From: DASWVC01 sp036401335
Lineage (GTDB): Bacteria > Verrucomicrobiota > Verrucomicrobiia > Chthoniobacterales > JAFAMB01
Direction of reading: 5' to 3'
NCBI GenBank assembly: GCA_036401335.1
Contig: DASWVC010000343.1
Location: forward strand, 1 to 37,544
DNA length: 37,544 nt
Below are positions 33,786-37,544 of the stretch, one piece after another. Below the pieces are notes generated by a model, which was given only the letters and a program-made list of their open reading frames with translations, was not told the DNA's origin and did not search any database. Each line of letters begins with the position of its first letter. Position 1 is the first letter of the stretch. The position numbers were made by a program, and so were the translations under genes.

Positions 33786-34748
33786 ATGAACAGACGCACT
33801 TTCCTCCGTACCACCGCCGCGGCTGCAGCCGCAACCGCCGTCCTGAAGCCCGGCCTCAGCCGCGCCCAGGGGAAAAAATACCGCTTCGGCTTCTCCCAGG
33901 TCACGGTCGTTGAACCGTGGCGGGTGCAGTTTAACAAAGACATGAAGAAAGAGGCCGACAGTCATCCCGAGATTGAACTGATTATCACGGACGGTCAGGA
34001 TAAGACCGAAAAACAGGTCGCCGATGTCGAAAATCTCATCCAGCAAGGGGTCGACGTGCTTCTTATCAGCCCTAAGGAATCGGCCGGGCTGACTGGGGTC
34101 ACCCTGAAAGCAATCGAAGCGGGCATTCCGGTCATCATTCTCGACCGCAACGTCCAGACGGACAAGTACACCCAGTTCATTGGAGGCGACAACGTGGTCA
34201 TTGGTCAGGCAGCCGGTCAGTACGCCGTCAAGCTGTTGGGCGGCACCGGAAACGCCAAAGGCAACATCGTCGAACTCTGGGGCGGAATGGGCACGCAACC
34301 CGCCCACGACCGGCACGACGGTTTTCAGGAATTTGTCGGGAAAGAAGCGGGGGTGAAATCCCTGCTTCAGCCCATCGACACCGATTGGAAACAGCCGAAA
34401 GGGTATGACATCATGTCCACCGCGCTGAAATCGTTCGACAAGATCGATCTGGTTTACGGCCATAACGACCCGGTGGCGTACGGTGCCTACCTGGCTGCCA
34501 AAGATGCCGGGCGGGACAAGGAGATCAAATTCCTTGGCATCGACGGGCTTCCCAACGAAGGGGTCACGTGGGTGTCGAAAGGCCAACTCACGGCCACGTT
34601 CCTTTACCCGACCCCTGGCGCAGAAGGCATCCGCCAAGCGCTCAAGGTCATGAAAGGCGAAAAAGTGGAAAAGAAAATCATCTTGGCGACGAAAACAATC
34701 GACTCGGGAAATGCCGGCGAAATCCTGAAGGAGAACGGCCTTGCCTGA
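33786..34748 (+). CDS. Periplasmic sugar-binding protein (RbsB type)
   Basis: The 320-residue precursor has a twin-arginine signal (NRRTFLRTTAAAAAATAVLK) and probable cleavage near LSRAQG. The mature part is a type I periplasmic binding fold: FGFSQVTVVEPWRVQF at the start, QDKTEKQVADVENLIQQGVD, ISPKESAGLTGV, PVIILDRNVQTD with the ligand-contacting aspartate-arginine, and YGHNDPVAYGAYLAAK. These resemble RbsB-like and related pentose or hexose binding proteins. No lipobox cysteine, so it is soluble. It closes the ATPase-permease-binding protein unit, with an 82-bp gap after the permease. Confidence 0.92.
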   Translation: MNRRTFLRTTAAAAAATAVLKPGLSRAQGKKYRFGFSQVTVVEPWRVQFNKDMKKEADSHPEIELIITDGQDKTEKQVADVENLIQQGVDVLLISPKESAGLTGVTLKAIEAGIPVIILDRNVQTDKYTQFIGGDNVVIGQAAGQYAVKLLGGTGNAKGNIVELWGGMGTQPAHDRHDGFQEFVGKEAGVKSLLQPIDTDWKQPKGYDIMSTALKSFDKIDLVYGHNDPVAYGAYLAAKDAGRDKEIKFLGIDGLPNEGVTWVSKGQLTATFLYPTPGAEGIRQALKVMKGEKVEKKIILATKTIDSGNAGEILKENGLA

Positions 34749-35046
34749 ACGCCGAATCTATACCATTTGGCAAGAGTTCGTTCCAAGATGAGCCAAGCTG
34801 GGCTGGCAGGGTCACGGGTCCCTTCGTGACCTCCCCAAGCGCCCCCCTTTCTGGGTCACACGCCGTTTCCGGGGGGCCTTCCGGGAAGCGCCACGCCGCC
34901 CGGACCTCTGGCGGCCGTCCCGGCGGTGAAGGGACTCGCCGCCCTACCGGACCGCCGCCCTTTAGGGTCCAAAGGTCCTTATCTTAGTGCTGTCAGGCCG
35001 ACTCGCCGGCATCCCGACACGTTCTTTCCCGGGGCCTGGACGTCAG
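34749..35046. other. Stretch downstream of the ABC operon with hairpins
   Basis: No gene is seen in this 298-bp stretch. A perfect 7-bp inverted repeat GGTCACG/CGTGACC (34810-34816 and 34825-34831, 8-nt loop) may form a hairpin after the sugar transporter; it lacks a T-run, so a role as terminator is unclear. Further on are GC-rich segments with the inverted pair GGGTCC and GGACCG. Confidence 0.4.
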
Positions 35047-35265
35047 TCAGGCGTGCCCCATCAGCCGGGGGTCGATCGGGTATGCCTTCGGGCCGGTAAA
35101 CCACTCGAACTGGAACGCGTCGTGGAAGGGGTTTATCAGGCAGTTTTGCTCTTCCGGCACAATGGCGCTCGGCACCAGCAACCCGACCGAGGCCTTGTTT
35201 CGGAACCACCGTGTCCCTAACTCTCGCGTGGAGCCCGGCGGCGGATTCAGCCTCCAGTCTTGTTT
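35047..35265 (-). pseudogene. C-terminal remnant of a RES-domain toxin
   Basis: The minus-strand frame that ends at 35047 reads WRLNPPPGSTRELGTRWF then VPSAIVPEEQNCLINPFHDAF and ends GPKAYPIDPRL. This matches the C-terminal third of the RES domain (typically DWRxYPAPxxTQxLGDxW, then RVPSxxVPEExNYLLNPxHPDF, then FxFDPRL). Upstream of about residue W34 in this frame (position 35256) the translation no longer resembles RES, and no N-terminal half was found in nearby frames, so the gene looks 5'-truncated. RES toxins deplete NAD and are paired with Xre-type antitoxins; none was recognised beside it. Confidence 0.6.
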
Positions 35266-35848
35266 ATCTCGTTGGTCAGAGCTCCGTTCCGAAAAGCTCC
35301 CGGCAGCGGAGGCCAAGCCCTCCGCGGGCGCTGAACGTTCAACTTCCCCTCGCACAATCCAGTCACACCCTGACAGGGCGATGGCATCAAGATAACCGGG
35401 TTCGGGGTGGAGAACGAAGGACTTGGCCCGGACCCTAGGGCGCCGAAAGGACTCGCCGGCTGACCGGCCTGCAGCGCTCGGAGCGGTGTCGCCTCGGCCC
35501 CGTCGCTTTTTTCAGCCCTAAGGGCGATTTCATTATTTCGGAACGGATTATTCAAGTTCTGCTCGCTCATCAGGCGAGAGCATTTTAACCTCTTCCAAAG
35601 GTATCTGCTTGCGGTGGCACCCGCCTGAGTGAGGCCACTGCGGTTTTTTGATCACCAGATGGATGCCTGCGTTTCTATTTCCTCGTTCACAACCTTCAGT
35701 CGACCCGCCACTGCCACCTGGTCCACGATTACACTGGGTGGCCGACCACGGCGGCCGCCCTGCAAACCGTTGCTTTCGCCTGCTTGCTCCTGGCCTAGAT
35801 CGCCCTCCGGATTCATGGCCGTTGGCTCATCAATAACCTTACGAATTT
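35266..35848. other. Stretch without a confident gene
   Basis: No gene is supported. A 54-residue minus-strand frame (35816 to 35652) contains GGRRGRPPSVIV, an arginine/proline AT-hook-like piece, but it has no ribosome binding site. A terminator-like hairpin lies at 35611-35649. It is the longest part of a 1.1-kb gene-poor region that also holds the RES remnant. Confidence 0.4.
35611..35649 (+). terminator. Rho-independent terminator candidate
   Basis: An 8-bp stem can form between GCGGTGGC (35611-35618) and GCCACTGC (35634-35641), with one G-T wobble, a 15-nt loop and GG followed by six T (35644-35649). Orientation is plus. It is about 860 bp past the sugar ABC operon, so the transcript it might end is not certain. 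Confidence 0.5.
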
Positions 35849-36313
35849 ATGGATAACTCTACAAACTTGTCTGCACCCAACCTCACCCAACGTCCGCCGC
35901 GGAGTCCACGCTGCCGCCTCGGGGGCTATGCTTTGTTGCCGCGAATGCTCGACAAAGGCCGCGCCGAGATCGCCGGCACAAGCGGCGAATTTCACTACAA
36001 TTGCCCGCTGGACCAGCACCTGATAAATTTCATCGGTTTCGATCCCGCGGCGCTTCGCGAGCAGCTCGCCGCAGGCAAGGGCGACGGCGAAATTCTCGAA
36101 TGGATCAAGGGAAACGCCAAGCACCAGCGGACGCCATGGGAGGTTGAGCAGTGGAGCGACTTCCAGCAAAGACGCGGCCCGGACAGCGACTCGGAGACGC
36201 TGCTCTATTTCGCTGAAACCGTCGGCAACTTCACGAAAACACGGGAGGACATCAAGGGTTGGGTGGACCTGCTTGACCTCGACGATCACGTGACTTTCGG
36301 AGGCAAACCGTAG
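35849..36313 (+). CDS. DUF5069 domain protein
   Basis: The 154-residue soluble protein matches DUF5069: GGYALLPRMLDKGRAEIAG (near 25-43), GEFHYNCPLDQHLINFIGF, a central KGDGEILEWI segment and TKTREDIKGWVDLLDLDDH near the end. The family is common in Verrucomicrobiota, Planctomycetota and Acidobacteriota and has no known function. ATG 35849 has no clear ribosome binding site; the first 20 residues are proline-rich and not conserved-looking. It is convergent with the HlyD-like gene. Confidence 0.85.
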   Translation: MDNSTNLSAPNLTQRPPRSPRCRLGGYALLPRMLDKGRAEIAGTSGEFHYNCPLDQHLINFIGFDPAALREQLAAGKGDGEILEWIKGNAKHQRTPWEVEQWSDFQQRRGPDSDSETLLYFAETVGNFTKTREDIKGWVDLLDLDDHVTFGGKP

Positions 36314-36342
36314 GCGTGCCAGATCGGGCGAGAACCGACGAT

Positions 36343-37533
36343 TTACGGACCCGCCACTTCTTTGAGGGGCGGCCAACTGGTTTGTGCGCTGGAGCGCGTG
36401 GTTTTCAGGTCCGGGTTGCACTGGACCCAGGCTGGAAGCCCCGGCTCTAAGACGTCCTCGAAACCAAGCAGGCTGTCCGCGGCAAAGGTGATCTTCACCG
36501 CCGCGGTTTCCCGCACTTGAAACAGAGGCAGGCTTGAGCCCCACCATGGCCGGCTGCGACGGCCGGCGTAGGCGAGCGAGCCCACGGCGCTTACCTCACC
36601 GTGAAACGTACGGCCCTTGATCGCTTCTACAGAAATGGTGACTCGGGTGCCAGACTTAATGGCATCGAGCTGCGTGGCAGCAAGGTCGGCAACCACCCAG
36701 GGGTCGCCTGCCACTACTTTCAAAAACGGTTTATCGGCCGCGACCGGTTCGTTGAACATGGCCTTGTCGAAAACCACCCGGCCGTCTACCGGGGCCAGGA
36801 TTCTGGCGCAGGACAATCGCCATTCAATCTCATGCAAGGACCGTTCGGCGTTCTGGACATTGATTTCCAAAGCAACGCTGGCCGCTTGCTTTTCCTCAAG
36901 CAGGTCTAGCGCGTTGCTAAAGGCCAGGTTCGCAGTGAGGTAAACGGCCAATGCTGCCGCGCATGCCTGTTCTAACTCACGGGATTCTGAAAGCGTCACC
37001 CTTCTTGTTCCCCCAACATCCCGTGTGACCAGGTAATTGGCCAGGGCCGTGCCCAGTGCTTTCCCCCGCACAGACCAGACCGACCTTAACCCTTCAAGGT
37101 CGGCCTTCGTGATGGCGAGCTCATGCTGGATTGCGAGCACGTCCGCTTTCCCGAAAAGCAAACGGCGCCGGGCAGCCGCTTGTTCGACCCCCAAGGTTGC
37201 TGTGTCCAACTCGACCAGCAGCTCGCCTCGCGTAACAAAACGACCGTTGGCCACATACACCCTGGCCATCGTGCCACCGATACGGCTGCTAACCGGCCAT
37301 TCCTGAGCCCGTATTACCGCCCGCCAAGGTCCGGTATCCTCCTCGTACCTGGGTACCACGACCACCACGACGACCGCCACCAAGCCTGCCCCGAAAACGC
37401 CCGCCAGCGCCATGCGCCACGGTCGCCAGGCACCTGCCATCCGGCCGTCACTTGCCTCAGTGGCGGCAGGCTCTTCCGGCGTAAAACGCGACGGCTCGGT
37501 TGCCCAGGGCTGTCCCGGTTCGTGCGTGCCCAT
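36343..37533 (-). CDS. HlyD/EmrA-family membrane fusion (adaptor) protein
   Basis: The 396-residue protein has a cytoplasmic N-terminus, one transmembrane segment (about 40-62, VAVVVVVVVP), a biotinyl-lipoyl-like half (RIGGTMARVYVANGRFVTRGELLVELD), a long helical hairpin (about 115-225) and the return lipoyl half ARILAPVDGRVVFD, then a beta-barrel domain (GDPWVVADLAA...). This is the adaptor layout of tripartite secretion and efflux pumps. ATG 37533 has GAGG a few bases upstream. The partner transporter is not in the window and probably lies beyond its right edge or elsewhere. The substrate is unknown. Confidence 0.88.
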   Translation of the reverse strand: MGTHEPGQPWATEPSRFTPEEPAATEASDGRMAGAWRPWRMALAGVFGAGLVAVVVVVVVPRYEEDTGPWRAVIRAQEWPVSSRIGGTMARVYVANGRFVTRGELLVELDTATLGVEQAAARRRLLFGKADVLAIQHELAITKADLEGLRSVWSVRGKALGTALANYLVTRDVGGTRRVTLSESRELEQACAAALAVYLTANLAFSNALDLLEEKQAASVALEINVQNAERSLHEIEWRLSCARILAPVDGRVVFDKAMFNEPVAADKPFLKVVAGDPWVVADLAATQLDAIKSGTRVTISVEAIKGRTFHGEVSAVGSLAYAGRRSRPWWGSSLPLFQVRETAAVKITFAADSLLGFEDVLEPGLPAWVQCNPDLKTTRSSAQTSWPPLKEVAGP

Positions 37534-37544
37534 CAGCGGACCTC

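Noticed and set aside
33624..34637. 337-codon minus-strand open frame
   Set aside because: Antisense to the sugar-binding protein, whose signal peptide and fold are clear.

Overview
The window is about 60% GC and gene-dense. Its genes suggest a heterotrophic Gram-negative bacterium: a FadL-type outer-membrane porin, a DUF5069 protein, a DUF4185 protein, a KirBac channel and RbsABC-type sugar uptake. A member of Verrucomicrobiota or a neighbouring phylum fits best. This is inference from gene families; no rRNA or marker gene is present. No tRNA, rRNA, CRISPR array or intact insertion sequence was seen.

Left part (1-13.1 kb). A serine beta-lactamase-like esterase and a small AMP-forming acyl-CoA ligase lie on the minus strand. 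Diverging from the ligase across about 60 bp is the most striking locus. It is a 127-residue protein matching photoactive yellow protein (PYP), with the chromophore cysteine in a VAPCT motif. PYP is followed with 4-bp GTGA and ATGA overlaps by a histidine kinase and a receiver-histidine kinase fusion. PYP needs an activated p-coumarate chromophore, so the divergent ligase is a good candidate for the p-coumaryl-CoA ligase. Next come a tabtoxin-resistance-like GNAT acetyltransferase, a coupled minus-strand trio (unknown 88-aa protein, isoprenylcysteine-methyltransferase-like membrane protein, exported DUF4185 protein), an SDR oxidoreductase and a PAS-PAS-kinase-receiver hybrid.

Middle (13.1-20.6 kb). 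After two small hypothetical genes there is a sugar catabolic cluster: a PfkB kinase and an FGGY kinase on the minus strand, and a class II aldolase on the plus strand. Together they could phosphorylate a ketose twice and cleave it. Between them lies a frameshifted remnant of a DeoR-type helix-turn-helix. Then follow a DUF4239 membrane protein and a KirBac-type potassium channel.

Right part (20.6-37.5 kb). A nearly complete fatty-acid degradation regulon comes first: fadL diverging from fadD, then thiolase, FadB-like multifunctional enzyme and an acyl-CoA oxidase-type flavoprotein. A GNAT gene with an out-of-frame internal deletion and a small unknown gene follow, then an rbsA-rbsC-rbsB type sugar ABC transporter whose permease carries an unusual insertion. 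A 1.1-kb gene-poor stretch holds the C-terminal remnant of a RES-domain toxin and a terminator-like hairpin. The window ends with a DUF5069 gene and a HlyD-family adaptor on the minus strand.
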